A DNA stretch of 64,000 nucleotides, from NCBI RefSeq assembly GCF_024139115.2, contig NC_085140.1:339884966-339948965 (forward strand), read 5' to 3'. This stretch comes from Armigeres subalbatus. Lineage: Eukaryota; Arthropoda; Insecta; Diptera; Culicidae. A model generated the notes under the pieces. It was not told the DNA's origin and did not search any database. It saw only the letters and a program-made list of their open reading frames with translations. Shown one piece after another: positions 21,901 to 33,080 of this stretch. Positions within the stretch are counted from its first letter, which is position 1; every line of letters starts with the position of its first letter. The position numbers and the translations under genes were made by a program.

Positions 21901-23632
21901 TTTGGATTGGTTTGGATTGGTTTGGATTGGTTTGGATTGGTTTGGTTGGTTTGGATTGGTTTGGATTGGTTTGGTTGGTTTGGATTGGTTTGGATTGGTT
22001 TGGATTGGTTTGGATTGGTTTGGATTGGTTTGGTTGGTTTGGATTGGTTTGGGATTGGTTTGGTTGGTTTGGATTGGTTTGGATTGGTTTGGATTGGTTT
22101 GGTTGGTTTGGATTGGTTTGGATTGGTTTGGTTGGTTTGGATTGGTTTGGTTGGTTTGGATTGGTTTGGATTGGTTTGGTTGGTTTGGTTGGTTTGGATT
22201 GGTTTGGATTGGTTTGGATTGGTTTGGTTGGTTTGGATTGGTTTGGATTGGTTTGGATTGGTTGGATTGGTTTGGTTGGTTTGGATTGGTTTGGTTGGTT
22301 TGGATTGGTTTGGATTGGTTTGGATTGGTTTGGATTGGTTGGATTGGATTGGTTTGGATTGGTTTGGATTGGTTGGGTTGGTTTGGATTGGTTTGGTTGG
22401 TTTGGATTGGTTGGGATTGGTTGGATTGGTTTGGATTGGTTTGGTTGGTTTGGATTGGTTTGGATTGGTTTGGTTGGTTTGGATTGGTTTGGATTGGTTT
22501 GGATTGGTTTGGATTGGTTTGGTTGGTTTGGATTGGTTTGGATTGGTTTGGATTGGTTTGATTGGTTTGGATTGGTTTGGATTGGTTTGGTTGGTTGGTT
22601 TGGATTGGTTTGGATTGGTTTGGTTGGTTTGGATTGGTTTGGATTGGTTTGGATTGGTTTGGTTGGTTTGGATTGGTTTGGTTGGTTTGGATTGGTTTGG
22701 ATTGGTTTGGTTGGTTTGGATTGGTTTGGATTGGTTTGGTTGGTTTGGATTGGTTTGGTTGGTTTGGATTGGTTTGGTTGGTTTGGATTGGTTTGGATTG
22801 GTTTGGATTGGTTTGGATTGGTTTGGATTGGTTTGGATTGGTTTGGATTGGTTTGGATTGGTTTGGATTGGTTTGGATTGGTTTGGATTGGTTTGGATTG
22901 GTTGGATTGGTTGGATTGGTTTGGATTGGTTTGGTTGGTTTGGATTGGTTTGGATTGGTTTGGATTGGTTTGGATTGGTTTGGATTGGTTTGGTTGGTTT
23001 GGATTGGTTTGGATTGGTTTGGATTGGTTTGGTTGGTTTGGTTGGTTTGGATTGGTTTGGATTGGTTTGGTTGGTTTGGATTGGTTTGGATTGGTTTGGA
23101 TTGGTTTGGATTGGTTTGGATTGGTTTGGATTGGTTTGGTTGGTTTTGGTTGGTTTGATTGGTTTGGTTTGGTTTGGTTTGGTTGGTTTGGATTGGTTTG
23201 GATTGGTTTGGATTGGTTTGGATTGGTTTGGTTGGATTGGTTTGGATTGGTTTGGTTGGTTTGGATTAGATTTGGATTGGATGTGGATTGGTTTGGATTG
23301 GTTTGGATTGGTTTGGATTGGTTTGGATTGGTTTGGATTGGTTTGGATTGGTTTGGATTGGTTGGATTGGTTTGGATTGGTTTGGATTGGTTTGGATTGG
23401 TTGGATTGGTTTGGATTGGTTTGGATTGGTTTGGATTGGTTTGGATTGGTTTGGATTGGTTTGGATTGGTTTGGATTGGTTTGGATTGGTTTGGATTGGT
23501 TTGGATTGGTTGGATTGGTTGGATTTGGATTGGATTTGAATTTGATTTGGATTGGTTTGGATTGGATTGAATTTGGATTGGATTTTATTTGGAATAGAAT
23601 TGGATTTGGGTTGGATTTGAATTGGATTTGAT
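18917..23632 (+). repeat. 4.7-kb satellite of TTTGGATTGG
   Basis: The basic unit is the 10-mer TTTGGATTGG, interspersed with 9-bp variants TTTGGTTGG and TTGGATTGG. The core is almost free of C on the plus strand. Edge units (18917-19030 and 23520-23632) are more degenerate, with GGATTTGG, GAATTTG and TTTGATT, as expected for satellite ends. Three 10-bp units equal ten codons, so each forward frame reads the same decapeptide (FGLVWIGLDW). That is why overlapping frames of 1544, 1451 and 1091 codons exist. They are artefacts. Closely spaced GG pairs would allow two-tetrad G-quadruplexes (inference). Confidence 0.98.
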
Positions 23633-23976
23633 GTTCAACGATTTTTTGTAAGTCATTTTTGTTACGCGTAAGAGGTTTTAAAAATAAAACTTAAGGACAA
23701 TCATGAAAGTGTCTGAAAATGGCTGCCATAATTATTGCCCTAGCGTCACATCGTGTATCAAGGGACACTTTCTACATTTGGTAATGATTTTGGCTGTTCA
23801 ACATTTGACGAGTTACCCTATATCCAAAACGTGAGGACGCATCAATTTGTTGTTGGTTAGAAATTTCTTGTTTCTAGACTAGAAAATACACTGGCTGTGT
23901 TATTCAACTTCTATTTGAATGAAACATCCGAATTTTCAAAAATATCAAAGTAGCAATTTTTCAGGCGGTATGTTTT
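23633..23976. other. Unassigned stretch after the satellite
   Basis: No recognised gene or element. Confidence 0.4.
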
Positions 23977-23979
23977 TTA

Positions 23980-24144
23980 GGGTTCTTTCTAAAATTACGT
24001 AACACTAAATTTGATGATTTTGGACCCCCACCCTCCCCCTCGTAACACTTTTTGTATGAAGGGTTTATTTTTTTTGTATGAATCGTAACGCTTGGATTGA
24101 CCCCTCCCTCCCCCTTCGGTGTTACGTAATTTGTGAAAGAACCC
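23980..24144. mobile_element. TTA-flanked 165-bp MITE (PIF/Harbinger-like)
   Basis: TTA at 23977-23979 and 24145-24147 flank inverted ends GGGTTCTTTCTAAAATTACG and GGGTTCTTTCACAAATTACG (reverse complement on the right). A TTA duplication with GGG-starting ends fits the PIF/Harbinger superfamily (inference). The interior is C-rich (CCCCCACCCTCCCCC). No coding sequence. Confidence 0.75.
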
Positions 24145-24149
24145 TTAGG

Positions 24150-25488
24150 CGACTATCTGGCGCTAATTTTCTGTTGCGATTAAAAATAAGCGGAGGAGTA
24201 GATTTTTTATGAGCGGTACAGTACTCCCATTGTTGCTAAAACATAAACAGTGCACTAGGTGGTACTGCAAAACGCATTTATGAACAAACACAATCAAACT
24301 GTTTTCATCGATTACCTCGTCATCATCATTACCCGCTCTCCTCCCAAACCATTTTCTAGGTACTCTACCTTTTCTTGTTGACTGCTTCGATATGATCTAG
24401 CAGAAGTTTCTTGTGATTCCGCTTTGACGGAACTTTTAATTAAAGCAAAAGGTCAAGACGCCGGTCTGTTTTGAATATACTCTATGTCCTCTAGCCACTC
24501 AACTAGTGGGAGAACATGGTGATGAAAGCTTCGCCCACACGACCGAAAACTGATAATGTTTCAATTGGAAACTGAAAACATGGCCTGGAGGGTTGGGCGT
24601 TTGTTTGTCTTCCAAAAACTATCAGTCGTTAAATTCGTTCTTTCGTTGATACACATGTACATATGTAGATTGAAGTGGAATCTATAGGGAGTAATCAAAT
24701 TTTGAATTCAAAATAAGTTTGATCCCAAAAATCGTGATACCTATTTATTCGTGACGAAGACAAGGATGCTGTGTTGTTCCTACATTTTCAAGCATTCGAG
24801 GATAAATTTTGTTCATGCGTAACCAAATGTTCCGGACCCTGAAGAAGGACATTTCCCTTAAAAAGGGTGAAATTTCACGGCCGGATTGGTAAAGTGACTC
24901 AACAGCTTTTTGGGTTTAAGATTCAGAAGACGATTGCACAAATGGTCACTTTAGAGCTCTGTCGAATAGAATATTGCCTCAATAATTTAGATGTTGTCAC
25001 GTTCGAACATTTCACTGACATTAATTTTCCATCAGAAAAAATTGCTTCTGGTGTGGATTCTACATGGTATCAACTCGGATCTTAACTGATATCCCTTCGG
25101 ATTATGCCCAGCGATGAAGTTTTTCTCAACATCTCTATCTCCAATCAACTCCTTTCATCGTTCACGTTGGGGAAAAAATTCCCCAATCGCGCTGTCGTCT
25201 ATTTCTGGTTTCTTCTGAGATTTATAATGTCTAGAGCATATTTCTGGCTAGTAAGCCAGCCAGAAGCGCATTTGGAATCAATATTCCATTGGCTGGCTTC
25301 CCCGGTATGCTCGGATCCAGCCGGAATCGAATAAGTTTTACCATTTTGCTTGAGGCGATATTGATTCCAACACGATACCTCAGAGAGCTGATTCATGAAA
25401 AATACATAACTCCTGATCAGAGCTGCACTCATCCGAACAAGAAGTAATAACGATGCCTTTCTTTTCTCTCTCCGCTTTCTTTCTTACA
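24150..25488. other. Unassigned stretch upstream of the CNG exon
   Basis: AT-rich intron-like sequence with no supported exon. The frames at 24867-25085 and 25104-25334 have no recognisable motif. The pyrimidine-rich run at about 25456-25489 is the acceptor of the following exon. Confidence 0.4.
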
Positions 25489-25489
25489 G

Positions 25490-25714
25490 GAATCATCGGG
25501 AGGGCGACGCTCGTTGCGACGATGGCTGAACACGTTCCGGCATAGACTCAGCAAACGGGGCCGATCGAAACCGCCCGACAACTTTCTGGACAAATTCTCG
25601 TCGACCACCGCCTCCGAAACGCGGTTGCACCAGGCCGCGGTGGCTCAGGCCCTTCCTTCGGATGGGACCTGCAGCCGGCTGTCGGTCGATCCGTCCCTGC
25701 CCTCGCATTACCGG
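25490..25714 (+). CDS. CNG channel subunit, N-terminal cytoplasmic exon
   Basis: A 225-bp exon (75 codons, phase 0 at both ends) lies between the acceptor TTTCTTACAG and the donor GTAAGT. It starts ESSGGRRSLRRWLNTF, is basic and Ser-rich, has the segment PPDNFLDKFSSTTASE, and ends DPSLPSHYR. The join to the next exon gives SHYR-WLSVVSLAVLYN, the conserved lead into transmembrane segment S1 of CNG channels. Its GC content is clearly higher than its surroundings, as expected for coding sequence. It would encode the cytosolic N-terminal tail; the channel passes cations on cGMP or cAMP binding in sensory and neural cells (family knowledge). The codons after 25714 in the open frame are intron. Confidence 0.85.
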
Positions 25715-28107
25715 GTAAGTGTGTTTGATGTTTTTTTACGGGCCATTGCACATTGCGAATCACCGCAACGGTGTTTTATTGCGTTTCAATATCAAACATT
25801 AGCCTAGAAACAACGATGGGTTTATTGTAGTTTTATAGTGCACAAAAAGAGTAGGGCGCTCTATCTTCATAAGTGTTTTATAACCATAATTGTTACTTGG
25901 TTAGAGACCTAAGACTGTTTGGGACGATTTTACTTCTTCCATGAGATACAGAAATTTACTCACATATATGTGAAACCAGAAATCTAATTCTAATTCACTT
26001 TTACACAATAGGTAATAATCTATTTAAATAAAATCAAAAAGAATAATTTAAATATGTCGCTAATGTGTAGAGGGCTATTTTGACAATGCTCGTTTCTACT
26101 ATGTACCCAACACAACAAAGTAAATTTCTGTTTAACTTTTTTCGACAACATTTAAAAACTGATTGAGATCAAAATCATTGCAGTGATAAAAGTCCGGGAA
26201 ACGAACTACTACTGAAATATTCGAATCAGAGACTATAACACAAAGAACTGTTTAGGAAAACACTTTAATATGTCAAAGGCTTATGAATGGGAATAATACA
26301 GCTAACAAAAATAAAAGAGTTAAGGTGTATAATAAAGTAATGCATTTCTGCGTTGAATGAAGTCCCCGGTCCTATCTCAATTATCACAGGATCTTATCTA
26401 AGATGTAGGATCTTCGTTTAGAGTACTTAGCTATGTGGTATCAATTGAGGCTTGTTGCGTGGTTAATTATTCGCAGCATCCACCCCGACGACTAAGCAAA
26501 CGATTCTGATTAAAACCCCCAGATAAGAGCGTGCTGCCACGAGACGGAATTCAAACCACATCAAAACATCACACGATGCTGCTGCCAGATTAATCATAAT
26601 TAAGGCACAGACTTTGACATTTTGATTACCATCCGCATTGCTATGGATGTTTTGTGCAAAGTTCGCTTTGGCGCTGCTGCCCTAACCTAACCAGCGATAA
26701 AAGTGACAAGATTGTGATTAATTCAGTGAGCTTGAAACCCGTGACGACGACACGATAGTGATGATGAGGTCTAATGATTGACACGGATAGTGGCAAAACC
26801 GAAGATGACAGGAATTGGGCGTTTAATTTCGAGCCATATTCCGGTTCATTGAACTTTCCATCATTATACTGCAATTATTGGGTTCTTCTACGAATCGAAT
26901 GATGAACATGAATTGTTCATGAACACCAAATAAGCTCAAACTCAAAATCAGGCAAATCTTGAGCCAAAGCACCTTTAAGATTTTTTGTTTTAAATTTCAA
27001 AAATAGTTTGAGAAGTCGAAAAATATGGGTTCTTTGGTGTTTTTTTTGGGTAATTAGCGCTAAATTGGATTACTAATATCTTTTCATCAGATGTGGATTG
27101 TGAGCTGCCTGTGCGAAATTTTCTCCGACTGTATTGAAATTTCGCAATGAAACTCACACAGTGTAAATACAAGCAGAAGATATCTTGCGCAAAATTTCAA
27201 ATTAACCAAAAAAGCGAAATGTCATCGACCTTTGATGTAATTTAACTGTAATGTAATTTAAATTCTTCTTATAGGCATTACATCCCCACAGTGGGACAGA
27301 GCCGCCTCGCAGCTTAGTGTTCATTAAGCACTTTCACAGTTATTAACTGTGAGGTTGCTAAGCCAAGTTACCATTTTTGCATTCGTATATCATGAGGCTA
27401 ACACGATGATACTTTTATGCCCAGGGAAGTCGAGACAATTTCCAATCCGAAAATTGCCTAGACCGGCACCGGGAATCGAACCCAACTACCCTCAGCATGG
27501 TCTTGCTTTGTAGCCGCGCGTCTTATCGCACGACTAAGGAGAGGCACCCTCCATTATCATTTATAATATTTTGCATAAGTTTCTGCTAAGTTAATCAACT
27601 CTTATTTATCTTATGACCTTCCCAACAAAAAAACATCTGAATTTATTTCTGATTGGGATCAAACTTTACTTTTTTCCCACCAATGCCAATCATGCATCTT
27701 CTAATGCAATGCAACCATGAACAACATGTTTTTGTTTGGTTACTTGTTTATATTGAACATTCATTGATCGAGAACCTTGATTCCGGTCAGTGCCCCATAC
27801 TGCCAAATTACCAACATTTTCCAAATGCCTTGTCCGAATCACACCTTTCTCAATCAATCACCGAAATTCAACCCCAACGTTTCCATAACAATATTTATTC
27901 TGACTGCGTCGTATCCTTCCTCCCCAAACCGGAGAGGACTCCCACTCGAAACACAGGACAGGATGTCCACTTCCTTCAAGGGATCCTTGTACCATAGCAA
28001 TTTGTTTTTCTGCCAATTCCAGTAGCGTCATAGCCGATATAACATCCATAAGTATATTTTCCCATCCCATCTTACCGTGTGCTTCTGCTTTTCTTTCTCG
28101 ATTTCAG
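25715..28107 (+). other. CNG gene intron (2.4 kb)
   Basis: Runs from GTAAGT at 25715 to the pyrimidine-rich acceptor CTTTCTCGATTTCAG ending at 28107. It holds one antisense Feilai-like SINE (27263-27550) and otherwise plain AT-rich DNA. Small frames inside, such as 27653-27997, lack motifs. Confidence 0.85.
27263..27550 (-). mobile_element. Feilai-like SINE, near full-length copy in the CNG intron
   Basis: Minus-strand copy with B box (GGGTTCGATTCC), body words TGCCCAGGGAAGTCGAG and CAGTTATTAACTGTG, and a short AAGAAG tail at 27263. The head is slightly altered (GGTGCCTCTCC). No convincing target duplication was found. Confidence 0.8.
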
Positions 28108-28270
28108 TGGCTGTCGGTGGTATCGCTGGCTGTACTGTACAATATAGTGTTTGTGATAGGACGTGCCGTGTTCTGGGAAATCAACCGCCAGGCGCCGGCA
28201 CTCTGGTGGACCTTAGACTATCTTTGTGATTTTATATACTTAGCCGACACGTTAGTGCATTGTCATGAGG
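28108..28270 (+). CDS. CNG channel subunit, S1-S2 transmembrane exon
   Basis: A 163-bp exon from the acceptor ATTTCAG to the donor GTAAGT, entering in phase 0 and leaving one base over. It begins WLSVVSLAVLYNIVFVIGRA (S1). It continues through FWEINRQAPALWW, then LDYLCDFIYLADTLVHCHEG (S2 and the start of the S2-S3 loop). This matches insect CNG channel subunits of the CG42260/CNG-alpha type, recalled from memory rather than searched. The next exon should start with a YLDQG- or YLEQG-like sequence. I could not find it before 64000, so the following intron exceeds 35 kb. The 28117-28329 open frame runs past the donor; its last ~20 codons are intron. Confidence 0.92.
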
Positions 28271-29855
28271 GTAAGTACGGTGATTGCGATGAGTGCGGTG
28301 CGGTGCGAACAAAAAAGAAATCACGTTAATGACTGAACCAATGAATGAAATACGGTCGGTGCCGTGGTACGGATACACATTTTTCCCCAGAGAGGTTAGT
28401 TAAGACTGAGAGTTTCTTCTGATGGATAAAGGAACATGTAAACGTCAGAGGTGGTCCATCTGGAGAACTTGTCACATACAGATTTGCGTGGGCAAATATT
28501 CTTCTGCCATCAATTTCACTCTGGCGCTGTCGTTTCGGTCTGTGATTGAGCTGAGGATCAATCACTTTCCATGCCGAAATTATCCTAGTTTTGTTGCTGT
28601 GGGTGTGAAAAATAAGTTCATTTTTCTTACTTCGTTTTATGATTCTTATGTTAGAATAAGCAAAAGCAATCGTCAATTGTACAGCATCGTGTTATTTCTC
28701 TGACGTAATTTTCTCACGCTCCAATAAATAAAAAAATATTTTGCCTGAAAAAAAACTTACATGAAGGGAAGCTTGAAAAAAACTGGAAACTATTTTACGT
28801 AGCTAGTGTACGGCAACTCAGAAATAGTGAATACCATCTTTCTCATTTCGTCATTTTGTGAATATTGTCATTTCAGATACATTCAAACATAGCAATGGAA
28901 GAATTCGAAAATGTTCATTTAAATGAACCTCAATCGATTCTGATGAGGTTCTTGTCAGCCCGGGAACATATTCGACCGCGTAATGAAATGTTGTTCCTCT
29001 GCATGTCAAATCTACTGATCGCACACTTAATGCGCAATGTTTAGCAACAAATTTGAATTGTATGTATTAAAAGCTTACAAAGGTGTTATACTCAAAATGG
29101 TAAGATTTGTTTTGTGGGTGTGGTTAGAAAACGGTATACTGAATTTATCACAGAAACGAGCTGCTATGAGAATGACTGTGTCTTAGAAATTATCTTATTG
29201 CAAGCGTCGTAATGCCTTATCGTATCACAATTCCACTATCCAAAAACGATTATCAGGAAATCATTCATGGCATAGCATGTCTTCTGCAATCAGTACCACA
29301 GCTCGCTTATATCTAACTGTTTCGTTCAGATTTGTACACATTGTTTATTTTTTCTCTCTGTACGTCCCACACACTCCTTTTCTTCTGTGTCGTCAACATG
29401 TCGACAAACAGTTTGAAACTGAATTTCGAACATAAGTACATGCATGTAGCTATAACCTTTATATCCATAAAGGTAAAGCATCTGGTGGCTGTAACTTGTT
29501 CTGCGAATTCAACTTTTTCTCTTGCTATGACTTTTACCCCCAGCTATGCTACCCAGGTATGCCGAAAGATGTACAACATTGTGGGAAAAGGCACTCCTAG
29601 GCAACATAGCAGCTATTTTTGGTGTATGGCATTCTTTCAGGATAGAAATTGTTTGCTGGAGTTTTCCAAGGAGGCTCATTCAAACTGTCGGAATGTTGAC
29701 TGGTTTTCTTTAAAAATAGATTTTGTTTACTGTTTAGTTATATACTTTAGCTAAGAATAAATCTAATGCAGTTAAAATGATGATTCATGTCTATAGCTTA
29801 AATCCATACAAATCTTGAATGATAACCATTTTGACACGCTAAAAATCCCAAAACC
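28271..29855. other. Start of the next CNG intron; no further exon found
   Basis: No recognised element. A 140-codon frame at 29332-29754 has hydrophobic stretches but no family resemblance, and is most likely chance. Confidence 0.4.
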
Positions 29856-29859
29856 CCAC

Positions 29860-30030
29860 TCACTGCCGTGAGTGCCAACGGAACTAAACATTGCCACATG
29901 GATGCTAAATGTATGATTTGTGGTGGAACCTCTCACGCCAAGGACGCCTGTCCTGTGAGAGAAGATTCCAATAAATTTAATTGTGCCAATTGTGGGGGCA
30001 ATCATAAATCCAATTTCTGATAATGCCCTT
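29860..30030 (+). pseudogene. Jockey-like LINE ORF1 remnant with CCHC knuckles
   Basis: The plus-strand frame reads CMICGGTSHAKDAC, a canonical CX2CX4HX4C knuckle. It is followed by CANCGGNHKSNF, a second knuckle whose end is broken by two consecutive stop codons. CCHC knuckles at the C-terminus of ORF1 are typical of Jockey-superfamily LINEs. The 5' part of ORF1 is missing. Confidence 0.7.
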
Positions 30031-30179
30031 CACGCAAAAAAGTTTCGAATTCCCGTGTAAAATTGATGACAAGCACAATGGGATCCCAGATTCGCCGGGT
30101 AAACATGTTTCAAACGCTCAAAATCCGCAATCATTTGCCGGTCGAGCAATTCATTAAAGGGTAAGGAAGATGCATTATT

Positions 30180-31030
30180 CAACTTCCTATCAGTTCATAA
30201 TGTGCACGTTGCGATTATAACTGAAACATATTTAAAACCTGGTCTTTTCATCAAAAGAGATCCAAATTATTTTATTTTCCGAAATGATCGTCTTGACAGC
30301 GCCTGCAGTGGGGTCGCCATTGTCATTAATAGACGTATCAAACATGAAATATATTCTTCATTTGAAACCAAAGTTTTTGAAACCTTGGGTGTTTTTGTTG
30401 AAACAAATTTTGGACAATTCTCTTTCATTGCTGCCTACTTGCCTTTCCAGCGCAATGGAAAGCAAAGGAATTTGTTGAAAGCTGATCTTCTAATTCTAAC
30501 TCGCAACAAATCATTTTTTTTTTCATAATTAGTTACTTCAATGCCAAACACCGTTCATGGAATAATGCTCAAAGCAATTCCAATGGTAAAATTTTATTTG
30601 AAGATTGTTCTGCGGGATATTATACTATTCAATATTCCAATGCAATGGACCAACTTGTTTTTCTTCCAGTCGAAATCCTTCTACAATTGATTTGGTTTTA
30701 ACGGATTCAAGTCAGATGTGTGGCCAATTGGTAACTCACGCTGACTTTGACTCTGATCACCTTCCTGTGACGTTCGAAATCTCACAAGAAGCCTATTGGG
30801 ATTTATATAAAACGTATATCGATAGAAATTTTGATGTTGATATTTCTCTCGATACCAAAAATGATAATGACAATGCTCTCGTATGTAACAAATTTAATTC
30901 TCGAAGCCAGAGGCATTGGAATTTCTAAATGTGAAATCAAATTCAACTCCATTATTATTCACGACGATCTTCAGCTACTGGTCCGTTTTAAAAATGTGAG
31001 GCGAAGGCAATACCAAAGATTTCGCGATTA
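30180..31030 (+). pseudogene. Jockey-like LINE endonuclease remnant, RT deleted
   Basis: Frames 30202-30528, then another to about 30650, then 30605-30928, read successive parts of an APE-type endonuclease. Landmarks are AIITETYLKPG (catalytic Glu), YFNAKHRSWN (the GDFNAKH motif with G-D changed to S-Y), NPSTIDLVLTD and SDHLPVTF (catalytic Asp-His). At least two frameshifts break it, near 30525 and 30650. The sequence then jumps to a short tail and 3' UTR-like DNA (31030-31250) without any reverse transcriptase, so the ORF2 core was deleted. Confidence 0.75.
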
Positions 31031-31256
31031 ACTCCTTGTACCCTTAGTATAAAATAGGTTAAGTTTAGTTTAAGTTAAAAACATTGTAATTCCTACATGG
31101 TTCAATTCAACCATAGGAAACATTCTAACTGCCAGAGGCAATTGAAATGTATTAATAATACCTAAAACTGTAACATAGCCAAAAAGGATGAGGGTGTTAA
31201 GAAAACACGGAAAACCTAGTCTAAGAGATGAATGCATGTATTAGATACTATTAGAT

Positions 31257-31420
31257 ATCTTCTATATCTATCTTCTATATAATAAAAATGAAATGGTCTG
31301 TGTTCGTATCCGCATAACTCGAAAACGGCTGGATGGATTTTCTTCATTCCTTCAGCAGATATATTCGTTATCGTTTCCGACGGGTTCATGAGAAAATCAC
31401 GAGTATGGTTGGGGAAATGG
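31257..31420 (+). mobile_element. Helitron-like 5' end fragment (tentative)
   Basis: Begins with TCTATAT-type words, then AATAAAAATGAAATGGTCTG, then CGCATAACTCGAAAACGGCT. It matches, inverted, most of 63623-63875. It is cut off near 31420, where SINE sequence begins. The Helitron label rests on the TC start here and the CTAGT end of the other copy. Confidence 0.5.
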
Positions 31421-31921
31421 GTGGGTTCAATTCCAGGCTCGTCTCTTTCCTCCTTTGTGTTTCTATCTTAGTTCCTTCTGTGTTTCACGTTATACCAAAA
31501 CGTTTCATACTGTTATAACCTTCCACACAATCCCAAAACCTCCCAATAGAGATCTGTCCTGGCCACGTCCTTGCGAATGCTGAGGAAGGGGAAGGATGGT
31601 TTGTTGAACACCTACTCAAGAAAGATGCAGAGAACTCTACGACCTCTCATAGGTGTCTATGAGAGGTCGTAGAGTTCTCTGCATCTTTCTTAAGTAGGTG
31701 TTCAACAAACCATCCTTCCCCTTCCTCAGCATATGCAAGGACGTGGCCAGGACAGATCTCTATTGGAGAGTGCATTGCTTCCATCTAAGAGATAGTGATT
31801 AGTCCCAAATCAATATTTGTGGTAACGGATGAAAGTGATGCTACTCTCATACAATAGTGTTGGCTTGTACCACCTACGAATTTGTGCGAACTGCTAAATG
31901 CCAATGCTAATGCTAATACTA
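31421..31921 (+). mobile_element. Second-family SINE, 5'-truncated, with an inverted duplication
   Basis: Matches the SINE at 15059-15501 from the B box (GGGTTCAATTCC) to the ATGCTAATGCTA tail, but lacks the A-box part of the head. Compared with that copy, an extra inverted copy of body sequence occupies 31543-31651. This creates a 109-bp/109-bp hairpin with the normal copy at 31658-31766. Confidence 0.85.
31543..31766. repeat. Near-perfect 109-bp inverted repeat inside a SINE
   Basis: Arms 31543-31651 and 31658-31766 are separated by a 6-bp loop and differ at about three positions. Confidence 0.9.
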
Positions 31922-32234
31922 GAAGTACACAAACATTAAAAATCGCTAATTCTAACAAGTTTCCATTGGAGTGAAAAATATTCCTTCCGACGTTATGAAA
32001 TGTTGCTTTGATTTGTTGAGTTTCCACGGTTTCCACACAAATAAAGAAGACATAGTAAATAAACGACCTGTCAACGAGCTGGCTTCTCTCTTTCAGGTAG
32101 CAATAATCGGTTGGTAAACAAACACGCTTCGATACTGCAGTATGTGGGCTGCAACAGAGAGCACTTGCTGGTGAGGAGAGAATATAGATGAGTGTGATTG
32201 ATCCGTAATTGCCGTAGGGGATTTCATCGTATTT

Positions 32235-32875
32235 CAAGCTCTATCGGGAATAAGGGCGAATTTCGCAAGAGAAAATTTTCTTCGTCGACTTCCCCTCTTT
32301 CAAATAGAAGTGACAAGCAGCGGATTTCTCTGTGGTTTATAACCTCAAAACAATAAAAAACAATGCGAACTTGCATTCTGAGGTGATAAATTACAAAGAA
32401 ATCCCCTGCTTGTCACTTTTATTCAAAAGAGGGGTCTGTCGTATTCCAGCCGAAAACGGCTGAATGGAATCCGCCGTTGAAGAGCGGTGCGACTGTTCGT
32501 TTTTAAATTCGACAACAAACTGACGGTGCAATCTTCGTCGTTGCTACTCAACCCGATGGCGCTAACAACACCATCTCACACTGCGGTGGCAGCAATGCGC
32601 TAGCATTGCCATACCCCGCCGCGCAACCTCTCTTAGCCCCTCACAAGCTACCGATTCATTGGCGCACGCTTAAATGAAGCAAAGTTCCAAAGTTCGTCAG
32701 TATATTTGTATATTTGATTGCTTATGTTTAATGTACTATCCGCAATAGCAGAATCAATTCATAGTCTAGAATCACTTATACAAACTAAAATCATTAGCCG
32801 CTTACTCTGAATACTACAGGGTCGACAAAGAGAATTCTCTCTTGCGACTTTCGCCCTTTACCAGATAGAGCTTGA
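32235..32875. mobile_element. Foldback element with nested inverted repeats
   Basis: Outer inverted ends, CAAGCTCTAT through GTCGAC (32235-32289) and the inverse (32821-32873), are about 54 bp each. Directly inside the left end is a second foldback: about 32290-32346 pairs with about 32382-32437 (CCCCTCTTT and AGTGACAAGCAG words). The remainder (32440-32820) is GC-richer and contains CAGCCGAAAACGGCTG. No target duplication is clear and no protein is encoded. Confidence 0.65.
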
Positions 32876-32918
32876 TTCATCACATTACCACTAGGGTAAC
32901 TTTATGAGGGTAGCATTA

Positions 32919-32992
32919 AGTTTACCGTAGCGGAGCACTCGTTTAGCATAAGGGAGGTGTGTGGTTCGATTCCCACCGGTAGGCGGTGGATA
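32919..32992 (+). other. Truncated tRNA-like / SINE-head sequence
   Basis: An intact B box (GGTTCGATTCC) is followed by CACCGGTAGG, after a plausible AGC anticodon-like segment (TTTAGCATAA). The A box and stems are weak, so it is not called a tRNA gene. Confidence 0.35.
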
Positions 32993-33080
32993 GTTTTTTC
33001 ATATTTCATAAATATTCTGTCTTCCAAACATGTGTATGACGAAATTCGATAGCCTAAAACTATTTCAAATACATTTATCA

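Larger units (their letters stand above)
5336..25489 (+). other. Putative first intron of the CNG channel gene (conditional)
   Basis: If the 5288-5335 exon belongs to the CNG gene, this ~20-kb interval is its intron. It runs from a GTAACG donor to the TTTCTTACAG acceptor ending at 25489. It contains SINEs, MITEs, a candidate hAT-like element, LINE remnants and a 4.7-kb satellite, listed separately. Introns this large and repeat-filled are normal in Aedes-type genomes. Otherwise it is 5' flanking DNA. Confidence 0.3.

Noticed and set aside
18936..23570. A 1544-codon open frame (and two others >1000 codons)
   Set aside because: Pure consequence of the TTTGGATTGG satellite: every forward frame reads the same decapeptide, and 9-bp variants merely shift frame. 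No gene structure.
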